Positions 4,751 through 5,176 of a DNA stretch of 5,176 bases are shown piece by piece. Source of the stretch: Kiritimatiellales bacterium (GTDB taxonomy: Bacteria; Verrucomicrobiota; Kiritimatiellia; Kiritimatiellales; Pontiellaceae); the NCBI GenBank assembly GCA_030630445.1, contig DAOVNC010000267.1, positions 1-5,176 of the forward strand, read 5' to 3'. A model generated the notes under the pieces. The model saw only the letters and a list, made by a program, of their open reading frames with translations. It was not told the origin of the DNA and ran no database searches. The position numbers were made by a program, and so were the translations under genes. Within the stretch, counting starts at the first letter, position 1. Every line of letters begins with the position of its first letter.

Positions 4751-5176
4751 ATGTCTGAAACAGAAACAACGATACAGATGCCCGATCCCGCGCGGCTGGT
4801 AGTCAGCAACTCGCCGCACATCCGGGATAACCAGAGCATCAACAAAATCATGTTCACCGTGGTGCTGGCCATGCTACCTGCCTGCCTCGTCGGCATCTGG
4901 TTTTTCGGCTTTGCCGCACTGAAGGTGCTGCTGCTTTGCACCGTCTCCTGCGTGGCGATCGAAGAGGGATGGAACAAGCTGATGAAGCGCGCCTCCACCT
5001 GGAAGGACGGCAGTGCCATCCTGACCGGTATCCTGCTGGGCATGAACCTCAATGCGGGCGTACCGTGGTGGGTCTGTGTGATTGGTGGCATGCTCGCCAT
5101 CATCCTCGGCAAGCAGCTTTTCGGTGGGCTCGGCTACAACCCGTTCAACCCCGCGCTCGTCGCGCGCGTCGGCCTG
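4751..5176 (+). CDS. rnfD: RnfD, flavin-bearing membrane subunit of the Rnf complex (3' end cut)
   Basis: The frame opens at an ATG 9 bp after the rnfC stop and stays open to the window end, giving 142 residues of a protein usually over 300 long. The start reads M-S-E-T-E-T-T-I-Q-M-P, followed by the family segment V-V-S-N-S-P-H-I-R and then membrane segments (about residues 35-72, 90-108 and 112-125). The motif G-G-L-G-Y-N-P-F-N-P-A-L-V-A-R near the end is characteristic of RnfD/NqrB proteins. The threonine that carries covalent FMN lies further downstream and is not in the window. RnfD is an integral membrane subunit thought to take part in ion transport. Only a weak AGAGA Shine-Dalgarno precedes it, so translation probably depends on coupling to rnfC. 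Confidence 0.92.
   Translation, partial: MSETETTIQMPDPARLVVSNSPHIRDNQSINKIMFTVVLAMLPACLVGIWFFGFAALKVLLLCTVSCVAIEEGWNKLMKRASTWKDGSAILTGILLGMNLNAGVPWWVCVIGGMLAIILGKQLFGGLGYNPFNPALVARVGL

Overview
The window is bacterial DNA in two contrasting halves. The right half (about 1820 to the end) carries the first four genes of an Rnf electron-transport operon, rnfA-rnfB-rnfC-rnfD, all on the + strand; rnfD runs off the end. The left half (1 to about 1650) is accessory DNA: a possible insertion-sequence end, two small AT-rich genes on the - strand, a cluster of hairpins, and a decayed IS91-type transposase fragment that contains two copies of a small hairpin repeat.

Layout. 1-146: a possible transposase tail and three tandem 22-bp repeats resembling an IS end. 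174-920 (- strand): a tight two-gene unit. Its downstream gene encodes a 168-aa protein with an IQVG-N-N-N core like the RHIM amyloid motif of necroptosis proteins; the upstream gene encodes an unrecognised 76-aa protein. 921-1241: no gene, but a putative promoter for the pair and several inverted repeats. 1242-1621 (- strand): the C-terminal remnant of an IS91/IS801-like transposase, frameshifted and interrupted. 1622-1821: leader of the rnf operon. 1822-5176: rnfABCD, with a 170-bp AT-rich gap between rnfA and rnfB that holds a large imperfect inverted repeat, then tight coupling (4-bp overlap for B-C, 9-bp gap for C-D).

How the genes work together. Rnf is a membrane complex that moves electrons between ferredoxin and NAD(H) and couples this to Na+ or H+ transport. 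RnfB (multi-cluster ferredoxin-like) exchanges electrons with ferredoxin, RnfA is part of the membrane core that holds a [2Fe-2S] centre, RnfD is a flavin-bearing membrane subunit and RnfC is the NAD(H)/FMN and 4Fe-4S subunit. rnfG and rnfE are expected just downstream.

Organism. The rnf genes are GC-rich (hand counts of 60-base lines give roughly 60-73%) and the two small genes are AT-richer (roughly 37-42%), which suggests acquisition of the small genes. The long cysteine-rich RnfB resembles that of anaerobes such as acetogens, while the gene order A-B-C-D is that of the proteobacterial operons. An anaerobic member of the PVC group (for example Kiritimatiellota) would fit my impression of the proteins and of the intergenic repeats, but nothing in the window proves it.
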